Part shown: piece after piece, positions 18,915 to 28,181 of the stretch
How positions within the stretch are numbered: the first letter of the stretch is position 1
Layout of the letters: every line of letters starts with the position of its first letter
NCBI GenBank assembly: GCA_965277595.1
Contig: CBDIDH010000002.1
Span: forward strand, 310,001-374,000
Source: CBDIDH01 sp965277595
GTDB lineage: Bacteria > Planctomycetota > Planctomycetia > Isosphaerales > Isosphaeraceae
Reading direction: 5' to 3'
DNA length: 64,000 nt
The notes under the pieces: generated by a model
The model's input: only the letters and a program-made list of their open reading frames with translations
Told to the model about the DNA's origin: nothing
Databases searched by the model: none
Translations under genes and position numbers: made by a program

Positions 18915-18959
18915 ACCGGGGACCGAGGGGCTGAAATTTTCAGCCCCTCGGTCCCCGGT
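18915..18959. terminator. Perfect 22-bp inverted repeat, candidate terminator
   Basis: Arms 18915-18936 and 18938-18959 are exact reverse complements with a one-base spacer, so the hairpin would have a minimal AT loop. Read on the minus strand the stem is followed by CTTTTG, a short U-tract. It lies about 300 bp downstream of the TPR-sulfotransferase gene (minus strand) and before the AT-rich region of the next block. It could therefore end that transcript and insulate the block. The symmetry is seen directly; the terminator function is inferred. A protein-binding palindrome is the alternative. Confidence 0.55.
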
Positions 18960-19256
18960 GCTTTGCGATTCTTCCGCACGGCCAAAACGGCCTCGCCGAT
19001 GTCTGCGTCAACCCGGTCGAAAGCCCCAGGAATTGGCGATGATGTTCAGGTTCGCGCGCCGAGTCCGTGCTCGCGGAACGAGAATCCCGGGATCGTTGAT
19101 TGACTTCCAACGCACATCACGTTCCAGTTCATGCCTGAAACATCATTAACCTTTTTTCTTGAAAAATTCCTGGAATTACGTATTTCCGACACGGAAAGCT
19201 TGGCTGGCCGCGTCAACTTTCACGCCTTCTTCGACGGTGTTGGGACAGACCTTTTT
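18960..19256. other. Non-coding gap between palindrome and sulfotransferase stop
   Basis: About 300 bases between the palindrome and the stop codon of the TPR-sulfotransferase gene. No credible reading frame, RNA gene or repeat was found. It contains a moderately AT-rich stretch around 19,140-19,200 and a run of seven T at 19,252-19,258 touching the gene end. Confidence 0.4.
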
Positions 19257-21455
19257 TTAACGTTCGATGGCGGGCAATTTGTTGAAGAGGTCCGCGAGGG
19301 AAGTTTCGTAGCGTCTCCAGCGCTCCAGGGCCTTGCGGTACAGGGGCTGTCGAACCTGGGTCACGCTGGCGGTGCGAACAGGCCGTTGGACCTCGTGGAA
19401 GCGAAGACAGCCCGGCTCCCAGTCCAGTCCGCAAGCGTCGACAAGTCGACGCGCCTCGCCCTCGAAGTCGTCAATCAAATGCTCGTAAACCACCTCGTGA
19501 ATCTTGACCGGAACGACCGACCGCCAGTGTTTCATGATACGTCGATGTTGATGAAATCTCTCGGCCAGGTGATCAACATCGTTGGCCCATCGGATGCTGC
19601 GGAAGTTGGTCAACCAGCAGGAGAGGGCCACGTCCCTCGGGTCTCGGAGGACGTGGAGAAACGTCGCCCGGGGAAAGAGCAAGGAGAGCATCCCGACATA
19701 GAGATAATTGTCGGGCATCTTGTCCACGACGCGGTCCGGCGGGCTCATTGTAGGTTCGCGACGCAGGAGTTCGCGGACGCCTTCAAGATAGCGGTCGGCC
19801 AGCCGCTTCAGGCCGGTGCCATCGAGGGTGTTGAGGGCCTCGGTCAGACTATCGTCGCGGCCGACGACCTCGGAGATCGCGTCGAAGGTTTTGGCGGCAT
19901 GCCGCAACTCGCCGGCGCCGTGGACCCGGGAATGGCCGGCCAGGATCTGCTCGACCAATGTGGTGCCCGATCGAGGCATTCCGAAGACGAAGACCGGCTG
20001 TCGGGTCGGGTCTCCGGTGTCGGCCAGCCGGGCGAAGAGGTCGGGCGTGAAGGACTCAATCAATCGATCGACGAACCGGCGGTGTTCGGCCGGATCATAA
20101 GCTTTGCCCGACTGGTTGCGAAGCTGGAGCGAGAGGGCGTTGGCCTGCTCCAGGCATGACGCGACCTCAAGAGGCTCACTCAGGGCGTCGAGAACCTGGG
20201 CCTGAGCAAACAGGAGTGTCGCTTTCGGCTCAAGGTCCAGGTCCGGGTCGTCGAGCCGATGGCGAACCCGCTGACGATCCGCTTCGGGCAGGCGGCCTCG
20301 AAGCAGGTTCGCAAGCCGGGCGAGAGCGTGGGGCGCCTCGGGATGCACCGCGATGGCCCGCCGATAGAACGCCTCGGCCCGCGCCAGGTCGCCGACTTCC
20401 TCGTGAAGATTTCCGAGGTTGAGGAGAGCTTCGAGAAAGTCGGGCTGAAGTGTTAACGCCTGTTGATAGCGGGAGGCGGCCTCGGTGTACTGGCCGTCGT
20501 TTTGTAGGGTCCAACCCAGGTTGGTTTGCACCATTGGCCGGTCAGGGCGTTCTTCCGCGAGGCGACGGAGCCAGGGGATCGCGGCGGGGTAGTCGTCCGC
20601 GGAGATGTGAGCCTCGGCCATGGCTTGCCAGAGATCGGGATTCTCGGGGGCGAGTTCAACGGCTCCGCGCAGGCTGGAGGCCGCGGCCATCGGGCGGCCT
20701 TCGCCCATGAACGTCAAGGCCCGGTTGATGTGAACGGTCGGCTCATCAGGATCAAGCCGGGCCGCCTCGTTATAGGCGGAATGGGCGTCTTCCCAGCGCC
20801 GGAGAAGCCGAAGGGCGTTGCCCAGGTTGTTAAAAGCCGCGGCGAGGCACGGGTCAAGCCGGACCGCCTCGCGACAATGGGCCAGGCCGTCGTCAAGGTC
20901 GCCGATGTCGTTGAGCGACTGGCCAAGATTCGAATGGGCAAGGGCCAGCGCTGGCTCGACCTTCACGGCTTCCAGGAAGGCGCCTCGGGCCTCGTCGGGC
21001 CGATCGAGTTCCCGGTAAAGAGTGCCCAGGTTGTTCCAGGCGAGGCCGAAATCGGCCTTCGATTTGAGAGCGTCGAGGAAGCAGTTTAGAGCCTCGTCAC
21101 GTTGGCCGGCGGCCTGGTGGGCTAGGCCCAGGTTGTTGGCGGCCTCGGCGTAATCGGGTCGGAGCCGAAGGGCGGTCCGGCCGCACTGAATGGCGTCGTC
21201 GAACTGACCGAGCGATCGGTGAATTTCCGCCATGTTCGAATAAAAGAGCGGCTCGCCGGGCCTGAGGGCCGCGGCGCGGGCGATCAGCTCGATCGCCCTG
21301 GTGGAGTGGCCGCACTCGTGGTGCATCACGCCGAAGCTGTGCAGGGCCTCGACCTGGTCCGGTTCTCGGGTCAAGACCTCATGATAGCGTCGGGCGGCGT
21401 CGGCGTGGCGGCCGACTCGGTGCATCGCGAGGGCTTCGGTCAATGCAGAGGTCAT
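19257..21455 (-). CDS. TPR-repeat sulfotransferase
   Basis: This 732-residue protein has about eleven tetratricopeptide repeats in residues 1-400 (recurring patterns such as AWNNLGTLYRELDRPDEA and ALLNLGNLHEEVGDLARA). A sulfotransferase domain follows from about residue 470. The 5-prime-phosphosulfate loop reads FGMPRSGTTLVEQIL and the 3-prime-phosphate motif reads LRDPRDVALSCW, the two hallmark PAPS-binding elements. Proteins with this fusion resemble tyrosylprotein sulfotransferases and are common in planctomycetes. The acceptor substrate (protein or glycan) cannot be told. It is a monocistronic minus-strand gene, separated from the next block by a candidate terminator. The family assignment is firm. 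Confidence 0.9.
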   Translation of the reverse strand: MTSALTEALAMHRVGRHADAARRYHEVLTREPDQVEALHSFGVMHHECGHSTRAIELIARAAALRPGEPLFYSNMAEIHRSLGQFDDAIQCGRTALRLRPDYAEAANNLGLAHQAAGQRDEALNCFLDALKSKADFGLAWNNLGTLYRELDRPDEARGAFLEAVKVEPALALAHSNLGQSLNDIGDLDDGLAHCREAVRLDPCLAAAFNNLGNALRLLRRWEDAHSAYNEAARLDPDEPTVHINRALTFMGEGRPMAAASSLRGAVELAPENPDLWQAMAEAHISADDYPAAIPWLRRLAEERPDRPMVQTNLGWTLQNDGQYTEAASRYQQALTLQPDFLEALLNLGNLHEEVGDLARAEAFYRRAIAVHPEAPHALARLANLLRGRLPEADRQRVRHRLDDPDLDLEPKATLLFAQAQVLDALSEPLEVASCLEQANALSLQLRNQSGKAYDPAEHRRFVDRLIESFTPDLFARLADTGDPTRQPVFVFGMPRSGTTLVEQILAGHSRVHGAGELRHAAKTFDAISEVVGRDDSLTEALNTLDGTGLKRLADRYLEGVRELLRREPTMSPPDRVVDKMPDNYLYVGMLSLLFPRATFLHVLRDPRDVALSCWLTNFRSIRWANDVDHLAERFHQHRRIMKHWRSVVPVKIHEVVYEHLIDDFEGEARRLVDACGLDWEPGCLRFHEVQRPVRTASVTQVRQPLYRKALERWRRYETSLADLFNKLPAIER

Positions 21456-21660
21456 TGCAATCGATCCCGAGGGGGGACGGGGAAAGCTTCGGTTCCGGGG
21501 AGATTCCAGACGTCCGCGAGATCACCGACGATCGTTCGAATGTGGCAAAAACGCTCTCCTTGCCAACAAGTTACGACAAGCTCATCCACCTGGGCGATTC
21601 CGTTGGAAAAACTTTCCTTCAGGGTGATCTTCGGTTCATCCCTCGGTTTCTGTTCTAGGG

Positions 21661-22276
21661 TTGAACCGGGACCGAACTCAATTCCCTCGACAGCGGTTCC
21701 ACGGCTTTTTTCTGAATGCACCGACGAACCGGACGCGACCCGGCTCTTTTGACCTCGACGCGTCACGGTGCGCCGAACTTTGGATTAATTCCCCCTCGCA
21801 TCCCAAAGGACCAGCGGACCTGACCTCCTCGAACACGCCACAACGTAAGGTCTCGACTCAAAAAGCGGAACACCTCCGACGGCGTTCGAGGAAACGGTCG
21901 CGTCCGAACCTGGAATTTCTTGAAGGCCGGGTCGTCCTCAGCACCTACGCGGTCACCAGCGCCTCGGATATCGCCTCGACCGTGGGCTCGCTCGGCTACG
22001 AGATCGCCGCGGCGATTGATGCCTTGGACACAAACGCCCAGATCAACTTTGATCCCTCGCTCTCCGGCCAGTCGATCCTCCTTAACTCCGGCGACGCCAA
22101 CGCGAATAATAACTATGGCCTGACGGCGTACGTCATTTCGGGCGGGGTGACCATCACGATTGACGGATCGGGCGCGCCTGGGTTGTCGATCAACGGCGGC
22201 AACGCACTCCGGCCGTTCGCCGTGGCAAGCGGCAACACCCTGACGCTGGAAAACCTGACCGTCACCGGAGGTCTTG
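21661..22276 (+). pseudogene. 5-prime fragment of frameshifted giant secreted protein
   Basis: This stretch encodes the N-terminus of the protein continued by the next feature. It includes a basic Arg-rich leader and the planctomycetal extracellular motif LEFLEGRVVLST (Planc_extracel type, from memory). It then has repeat-like beta sequence up to NLTVTGGL near 22275. There the reading frame must change: the frame used here runs on into an Arg-rich out-of-frame tail, while the sense continues as AQGTDGSNAV in the frame starting at 22274. No ATG exists in this frame before the motif, so the start is uncertain; TTG at 21661 is the most upstream option. The extra base lies within CTTGGCCCAGG. Confidence 0.55.
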
Positions 22277-25200
22277 GCCCAGGGCACCGATGGATCGAAT
22301 GCGGTGAGAGGTGGCGGCGGAGGCGGCGGAGGCGGGATGGGCGGCGGTATCTTCAGTCGAGGAGGAACCGTCACTCTTGTCAACGACACCTTCACGGGCA
22401 ATAGCGCTCAGGGAGGACCCGGCGGCGCCGGATCGTCAAGCAGTCTTGGATCGCAAGGCGTCGGCGCCGGCAACGCGGGTTATGGAGCCGGCGGCGGCGT
22501 GTTGGTCCTTAACAGCCAGCTTTACGCCATCTTTAACACCTTCACGCTCAACTCCGTGACCACCGGGCCTGGTGGCGCGGTCGACGGCCCCGATGTCTAC
22601 CTCTACAGCGCCGACGGGTCCGCCAACGGGACCTTGATCAACAATATCCTCGGCCAGGATGGCATCACGCTCACGGCCGACGTCAGCAGCGGCCTTCAGA
22701 ACAACGTCGACGGCGGCAGCCTGCCCACCTTCAACGGCAGCTCAAACAACCTGGTTTCGCTCAACGGAAATAACGGCCTTCCCGGCGGCGACTACACGAC
22801 CGGCCAGCCTCTGCTCGGCCCACTGGCCAGCAATGGCGGTCCAACCCAAACCTTCCAACTTCAGGCCGGTAGCCCGGCCATCGCCGCCGGGGTCGCCGCG
22901 TTCTTCCCCGGTACCTTGAACCCGATCACTACTGAGCAGAGGGGCACGACCCGGAAGAGCCCCTTTGATATCGGCTCCCTCGCCTCGTTGACGACTCCGA
23001 CCCTCACGGCAATCAGCCCGATCCAGGGTCCAACGAACGGCGGAACCCTCGTCACCCTGACCGGCTCCAACTTCACCGGCGCCACCGAGGTCGACTTCGG
23101 CATCACTCCTGGCACCAACCTGACGGTCGTCAACGAGACCACGATCACCGTCGACGCCCCCGCCCAGTCGCCGGGAACCGTGGATATCACCGTTCTGACC
23201 CTCGGAGGAACGTCGAGCACCTCGGCGGCCGACCAGTTCTCCTACATCGCCGCCCCCAGCGTCACGTCGATCACCCCGTTCAATGAGACCATTTTTGGCG
23301 GAAATCAGGTCACGATCAACGGCACGAGCTTCGCCGGAGCCACCGCCGTTTACTTCGGCTCGACGGAGGTTACCAGCGCCAACTTCGTCTCCGCCTCTCC
23401 CACCCAGATCGTCGTTGACAGCCCGCCCGGCGTCACGGGGTCTGTCGACATCACGGTCGACACACCGTACGGAACCTCGGAGACCGGGTCGGCCGACCTC
23501 TTTGATTACCAGGCCCCGGCGCTCAATGTCACTCCCACCACGCTCAACCTGGGCTCAACCCTCGCCGGAACTCCCAGCGCGGGCACGACGTCCTACCAGA
23601 TCGGCGGCAGTTTTCTCGCCGGTGACATCACCATCGCGGCGACCGACGGCATCGAGGTCTCCGATGACGGCGGGACCACCTGGCACTCGACGCTCACACT
23701 CCCGGAAGAACAGGGAAGTATGCCCACCACCACGATCGATGTTCGGATGAATTCCACCTTCGCGGGACCTGTTGATGGAGATATCTTGAACAACTCCCCC
23801 GGAGTTTCCGAAGAAGTCCATTTGTTCGGCAACGTCTTGCCCGCCGCCGCCAGCCAGTTCATCATCTCCGGCCTGAATAACCAGATCGCCGAAGTCGCCC
23901 AGAACGTGACGGTCAAGGCCGACGACGCCTACGGCAACGTCGCGACCGACTACACCGGAAGGGTCCACTTCACCAGTTCCGACCTGTTGGCAGTCTTGCC
24001 CTCCGACGCGACCCTGACGGAAGGCACGGGCACGTTCCCGGTCACGCTCAAGACCGCCGGCAGCCAGTCCGTCACGGCGACAGACACGCTCAACAACCTT
24101 CTCCAGGCTTCGCAAACTGGCCTCCTGATCACACCCGCCGCGGCGGCGACGTTGCAGATTACTCCCCAAAGCACGAACGGCCTGATGGAGAACGTCACCG
24201 TTGACGTGTTCGATGCCTACGGCAACGTCGCGACCGGATATACCGGGACGGTCCACTTCAGTAGCTGTGACGTCAACGCCAGCCTCCCTGCCGACGCCAC
24301 CTTGACCGAAGGAATTGGCAACTTCGGCCTCACCTTCAGCGGCAACGGGATCTGGACCGTCACCGCCAGCGACACCCAGAACGTCAATCTTACCGGAACC
24401 TCGACGGTGACTCTCGCGTTGGTCCCGAGCCAGGGTAGTCCAGTCGTCGCATCGATCCCCGTGTCGTATTACGGCCAGTCCGTGACCTTGACCACTACCT
24501 TTTCAGCCACCGAGGTCGGAAGCTCCGCCTTGACCGGCACGGTGAGCTTTTACGACGGCAACACGTTCCTGCAATCCGTCCCACTGGTCGCTCTCAGTCC
24601 TGTCGGCTCCACGGTCTCGGGCCAGGCCAGCCTGTCGTTGACGACGCTGGGCGTCGGCACCCACTCCATCCGCGCGATCTACTCCGGCGACACCAATTAC
24701 GACTCGGCCAACTCGACGACTTCAGCCTCGGTTCAGGTGCAACAAACCAGCACCGCGACCAGGCTGACCGCCTCGACCACCGCGCAGAGGACCGTCTTGA
24801 CGGCCGCCACCTCGGTAACCTCGGCGGGTGACCCGAGCCTTTCGGGAGCAGTCTCGTTCCACGACGGCTCGACCTTCCTCGGCTCGGCGCCTCTCACCGC
24901 AGGCATCGCGACACTCAACGTTTCGAACTTGCCCTCCGGCCCGCAAAACCTCACCGCCACCTTCTCGGGAGGATTAAACTCCACCCAGGCCACTTCGACC
25001 GGAACCCTGACCTTCACCGCGATCCACTCCGGTCAGGTCTATCTGGATCTCAACGCCAGCGGTTCGGTCGACTCGGGTGAGACGGGCCTGGCCGGCAGGG
25101 TCGTCTTCCTCGACCTCAAGGGCGATGGCCAGCTTGACCCCGGCGATCCCACCGCGACAACAGACTCCAACGGCAACTACACCCTGATCGCCAACACGAC

Positions 25201-26008
25201 TGGACCGATCAGTGTCCTCGAAGCCACGAATCAGGACACCTCGCTCCGCTATGTTGTCGATCAGACCCAGGCCAGGGCCGACGGCACGGTGAATATCGGT
25301 GTCGTGCCTTTTTCGCCGGTCGCGCCGGTCAAGGTGGTTCCCGACCCTTTCTCAAGCAATCCGTCGACCGACGCGAACACAGCTTACGTCCAGTCGCTGT
25401 ATCGATCGGTCCTGGGTCGATCCGGGAGCCAGGACGAGGTAGCCGGCTGGCTGTCCAGAATCCAGTCGGGTGTTAGCCTTCCACAGGTTGCCGTGGGCTT
25501 CGTCAACTCCCTGGAGCACCGACAGGACGAGGTGAATGCCTACTATGAGGAATTCCTCCATCGGCCTCCCGACCCGAGTTCCTCTCACTGGGTCGGCGAG
25601 TTGATGTCGGGTGTTTCGGAAGAGCTGGTCGCGCAGGCGTTTCTCAACGCGGCGGAATATCAGGCCAATCATCAGGAACCTACGCTCTTCGTTCAGGACC
25701 TCTACCTTGACGTCCTCGGTCGGCAAGGGAGTACCGCCGAGATCAACGGCTGGCAAGCCTCGCTCAGTTCCGGGATGAGCCGAGCGTCGGTCGTGGCCGG
25801 GTTTGTCGGCTCGGTTGAGGCGATCGATCAACTGATCGAGAGCGACTACGTTGCCTACCTCCATCGACACCAGGAGCAGGCTTCAACCTCAACGCTCTGG
25901 ACCAACCTGCTCAAGCAACCTCGCGGCTCGGCAAGCGCCGTGGCCGCGGGAATCCTCTCCAGCATGGAATACAGGACAAAGGCGACGTCTCCCGAGACCA
26001 ACCCCTGA
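22274..26008 (+). CDS. Giant secreted multidomain adhesin-like protein, main frame (frameshifted at its 5-prime end)
   Basis: The main frame encodes 1244 residues and lacks its N-terminus, which lies in the other frame upstream. In order: Gly-rich right-handed beta-helix-like sequence typical of Pmp-type repeats (1-235); two IPT/TIG-like domains (about 237-410, with GPTNGGTLVTLTGSNF and GGNQVTINGTSF); filamin- or invasin-like repeats (about 515-720); two bacterial Ig-like Big_3-type repeats (about 720-910, each with VSFYDG or VSFHDG); an SdrD-B/dockerin-like stretch (about 915-1000); and two DUF4214-type modules (about 1040-1235, YVQSLYRSVLGRSGS and FVQDLYLDVLGRQGS). It is predicted to be exported and to act in surface adhesion or matrix binding. 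It starts with TTG only because of the frameshift, so it is not a credible independent start. Confidence 0.75.
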   Translation: MAQGTDGSNAVRGGGGGGGGGMGGGIFSRGGTVTLVNDTFTGNSAQGGPGGAGSSSSLGSQGVGAGNAGYGAGGGVLVLNSQLYAIFNTFTLNSVTTGPGGAVDGPDVYLYSADGSANGTLINNILGQDGITLTADVSSGLQNNVDGGSLPTFNGSSNNLVSLNGNNGLPGGDYTTGQPLLGPLASNGGPTQTFQLQAGSPAIAAGVAAFFPGTLNPITTEQRGTTRKSPFDIGSLASLTTPTLTAISPIQGPTNGGTLVTLTGSNFTGATEVDFGITPGTNLTVVNETTITVDAPAQSPGTVDITVLTLGGTSSTSAADQFSYIAAPSVTSITPFNETIFGGNQVTINGTSFAGATAVYFGSTEVTSANFVSASPTQIVVDSPPGVTGSVDITVDTPYGTSETGSADLFDYQAPALNVTPTTLNLGSTLAGTPSAGTTSYQIGGSFLAGDITIAATDGIEVSDDGGTTWHSTLTLPEEQGSMPTTTIDVRMNSTFAGPVDGDILNNSPGVSEEVHLFGNVLPAAASQFIISGLNNQIAEVAQNVTVKADDAYGNVATDYTGRVHFTSSDLLAVLPSDATLTEGTGTFPVTLKTAGSQSVTATDTLNNLLQASQTGLLITPAAAATLQITPQSTNGLMENVTVDVFDAYGNVATGYTGTVHFSSCDVNASLPADATLTEGIGNFGLTFSGNGIWTVTASDTQNVNLTGTSTVTLALVPSQGSPVVASIPVSYYGQSVTLTTTFSATEVGSSALTGTVSFYDGNTFLQSVPLVALSPVGSTVSGQASLSLTTLGVGTHSIRAIYSGDTNYDSANSTTSASVQVQQTSTATRLTASTTAQRTVLTAATSVTSAGDPSLSGAVSFHDGSTFLGSAPLTAGIATLNVSNLPSGPQNLTATFSGGLNSTQATSTGTLTFTAIHSGQVYLDLNASGSVDSGETGLAGRVVFLDLKGDGQLDPGDPTATTDSNGNYTLIANTTGPISVLEATNQDTSLRYVVDQTQARADGTVNIGVVPFSPVAPVKVVPDPFSSNPSTDANTAYVQSLYRSVLGRSGSQDEVAGWLSRIQSGVSLPQVAVGFVNSLEHRQDEVNAYYEEFLHRPPDPSSSHWVGELMSGVSEELVAQAFLNAAEYQANHQEPTLFVQDLYLDVLGRQGSTAEINGWQASLSSGMSRASVVAGFVGSVEAIDQLIESDYVAYLHRHQEQASTSTLWTNLLKQPRGSASAVAAGILSSMEYRTKATSPETNP

Positions 26009-26107
26009 GCGCGACCCGCCTGCCGCTGCGCAATCTCGCTCGATGGACCGGACTGGAGTGGAGTGGAGTGGCCACCCGCGAGATATCCACTCCAGCCTTG
26101 GCATCGT

Positions 26108-26722
26108 TCAAGGTGTTCGGGGTCGCCAGGCGATCTCGCGGCGGTGGGGACACTTGCACCTCCAGAGGCCCTCTTTGGGCTTTCGGTGTCGCAAATGGAC
26201 TGCGCCGCACCCCGAACACGTTGCCTCCCAGTTCGCCGACTTCCGGACGGTCAAGGGCACGTCGGGCCGGCGGATCGGATCGCCAATGTACTCGAAAGTG
26301 AGCGGCGACCGTGCCGAGCACTTGCAACGGTATCCAGTCAGACTCTTTGGCCGTCTGTAGAGGTCAAACGTTTTCCCGCAGGCCGGACAGATCGCCCGCC
26401 AGTCTCCAGGTTTCACGACAACCTGGCTCGATCTTTTAAAGGACAGAGGCACTGCGCCGAGCCGTACGGCGACCGCCTTCCAGGCGGGTCCGTGCTTCGC
26501 GGCGGGACCGGCGATGGCGTGAGCAATCTCGTGCATAAGGGTATCAAGAACCATCTCGGGCGGGCTATTCCTGGCGTAATACTCAGCAATCTCGATCCGC
26601 TTCGTTCGGTATTTGCAGACACCGAGCTGACGTCTCGTACTGGCCAGCCCGAAGGTCCAGCCCCGCAGGTCATGCTTCTTGAACTCCCGGGCGGCGATCT
26701 CTTCCAGTTGCTTCACATCCAT
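26108..26722 (-). CDS. SprT-like zinc metalloprotease domain protein
   Basis: This 204-residue protein carries the SprT/Spartan-type motif HEIAH at residues 64-68 with a third histidine ligand at 77 (AKHGPAW). Two zinc-ribbon-like motifs follow: CPAC with CKC, and CSGC with CKC. The ATG at 26722 has GGAG 8 nt upstream and begins the normal SprT fold; an in-frame alternative 27 bases upstream is less likely. Spartan-family proteases cleave DNA-protein crosslinks, while bacterial SprT-like proteins are poorly defined. It lies convergent to the giant secreted gene and 84 bp downstream of the NERD gene on the same strand, so the two may be co-transcribed. The domain call is firm; the substrate is unknown. 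Confidence 0.85.
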   Translation of the reverse strand: MDVKQLEEIAAREFKKHDLRGWTFGLASTRRQLGVCKYRTKRIEIAEYYARNSPPEMVLDTLMHEIAHAIAGPAAKHGPAWKAVAVRLGAVPLSFKRSSQVVVKPGDWRAICPACGKTFDLYRRPKSLTGYRCKCSARSPLTFEYIGDPIRRPDVPLTVRKSANWEATCSGCGAVHLRHRKPKEGLWRCKCPHRREIAWRPRTP

Positions 26723-26806
26723 CCCACACTCTCCAACGCGTTTACTCAATCCGCATTCTTCACCCAGCTTACCCTTTCGGCCAGTCCCGCGCGATCACGC
26801 GACATT

Positions 26807-27667
26807 CTACCCCAGCACGATCTGATCCAGGTCGACCAGGCGTCGAGAGCGCGATTCCACATCCCCAACACCATGAAACATGACCGTGTCTCCCGTGGCA
26901 AGGTTCCAATAGTCGTTCCCAAGGTACAGTCTCCCCAGCGACCCCAGCCCCGTCAGCGCTTTCCAGAGGCCCCAGAACCGCCCCCTGGTCCATTGCAGTC
27001 GGATCGGCAACCGCCTGGACATTTTCACGAGATCCGCCTTCCTGTACGTCTTCGACCCGATTCTGAGCGAGATCAGGTCTCCCGTTTCGATGGTAGTACC
27101 TTGGTAGTGGAGCTGATCCCATGTCTCGGTTTCCAGCAGGCAAACCACGATCTTTTCATATTCTCCGGGCGGAATCCGGCCCGGCTGCGTCTGAGCCGCC
27201 GCGCTCCTGTCCTTAGACACCGAGGCCATGCAAAGATCGATGAGCGACGACATCATCCGTTCGCCGAAACCTTTCCTCGGCTCGGGTCCGACATAGCCGT
27301 CCAGTTCCCGCCTTGAGATCACGTCCGGCCGACGCTCGACCTCTGAGTCAAGCTCCAGTTTCGGGTTCGTGAAGATCACCTGGGAAATGAGGAAATTTCG
27401 GACGAAGGACTCGCCGAGGTCCAGTCCCCGATCGCGCAGGTACTCCACCACGGCCTCTTGCTTGAGGCGATTCTCTCGAAACATGTCTCCATGATCGACG
27501 ATTTCTCCACTCCGACGCGTCTGCCGCCAGCGTCCATCCTTGACGGTCAGTTGGCCCGACCAGTTCTTGACCTCGATGAGGTGGATCTTCCGGGGCGTGC
27601 AGACGATCAGGTCAATCTCGCGGCGCCTTCCCTGGCGTTTCGAAGGGATGCGACGCCCCGCCAGCAA
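26807..27667 (-). CDS. NERD-domain protein, possibly N-terminally truncated
   Basis: This frame encodes up to 286 residues. Near the start it has EIDLIVCTPRKIHLIEVKNW, the core of the NERD (nuclease-related) domain, with the catalytic-type D-x(n)-EVK pattern of restriction-endonuclease folds. NERD domains normally have another 30-40 residues before this motif, but an in-frame TAG at 27677-27679 leaves only about 20, and only TTG at 27667 is available as a start. The gene may therefore be a 5-prime-truncated remnant, or use an unusual start. The C-terminal 150 residues have no family I know. It is upstream of the SprT-like gene. NERD identity is good; intactness is doubtful. Confidence 0.7.
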   Translation of the reverse strand: MLAGRRIPSKRQGRRREIDLIVCTPRKIHLIEVKNWSGQLTVKDGRWRQTRRSGEIVDHGDMFRENRLKQEAVVEYLRDRGLDLGESFVRNFLISQVIFTNPKLELDSEVERRPDVISRRELDGYVGPEPRKGFGERMMSSLIDLCMASVSKDRSAAAQTQPGRIPPGEYEKIVVCLLETETWDQLHYQGTTIETGDLISLRIGSKTYRKADLVKMSRRLPIRLQWTRGRFWGLWKALTGLGSLGRLYLGNDYWNLATGDTVMFHGVGDVESRSRRLVDLDQIVLG

Positions 27668-27765
27668 TTGAGCGTCCTAGAATTGGAAGGAGGCCCCGAC
27701 GATTTGTCTCAGGAAAAGTTCGCCGTCGCGTCCGCCCGCGACGCCGGAAGCCTCGACAACGGGCA

Positions 27766-27861
27766 ATGTTGACGTTCAAGGGCTATCCGCAACGCCAGAA
27801 GGCCGCGAGCTTCAACCTCAATGAGGTACTGGAAAACCTCAAGCAGAGCGGAACGAAATAA
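27766..27861 (+). pseudogene. 31-codon orphan frame, possible gene remnant
   Basis: A short frame from ATG 27766 to TAA 27861 encodes 31 residues, beginning MLTFKGYPQRQKA and ending in NEVLENLKQSGTK. The composition (balanced charged and polar residues, low Arg) looks like real protein rather than random high-GC translation, and it precedes the AT-rich island directly. It could be the tail of a gene disrupted when the island arrived. No Shine-Dalgarno sequence is evident. Identity is unknown and confidence is low. Confidence 0.25.
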
Positions 27862-28181
27862 TCCCCCGGCCGCACTCCAGGAAAATTTGGTGGCTAATCA
27901 GGAATTCCGTATCGGTAATCTGCTAAGTTTTCCGTAACTCTATCCGAGAACGAGACTTGCGGCCCAGGGGATGAGGTGTCGCTTAACGACACTTAAAGAA
28001 CTTCTTTACAAGGACTTGCGTCCGAAATAACGTGGCGACTACCCTGGAATCCCTCAATAGCCGAAAAAATATGGTAGATTTCATCTTTAGCCTTTTTGAA
28101 TCGCACACTACTGACTGCACGTTCAGTATCTCGACGCAACACCCCGTTGCGAGCGATACAAACATGCGATAAGGAAAACAA
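27862..28181. other. AT-rich non-coding segment opening a compositional island
   Basis: About 320 bases without a credible gene. Base composition falls sharply compared with flanking DNA and stays low through the next gene to about 28,890. It contains promoter-like AT stretches before the coiled-coil gene, and AAGGA near 28,171-28,176 serves as its ribosome-binding site. No inverted repeats or direct repeats marking an insertion were recognised. Confidence 0.4.

Noticed and set aside
18721..19149. Plus-strand frame of 142 codons in the AT-rich gap
   Set aside because: No ribosome-binding site, mixed composition, and it runs through the perfect palindrome; unlikely to be a gene.
22259..22404. 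Programmed ribosomal frameshift in the giant secreted gene
   Set aside because: No slippery heptamer, stop-codon context or downstream pseudoknot was recognised; an extra base is the simpler explanation.
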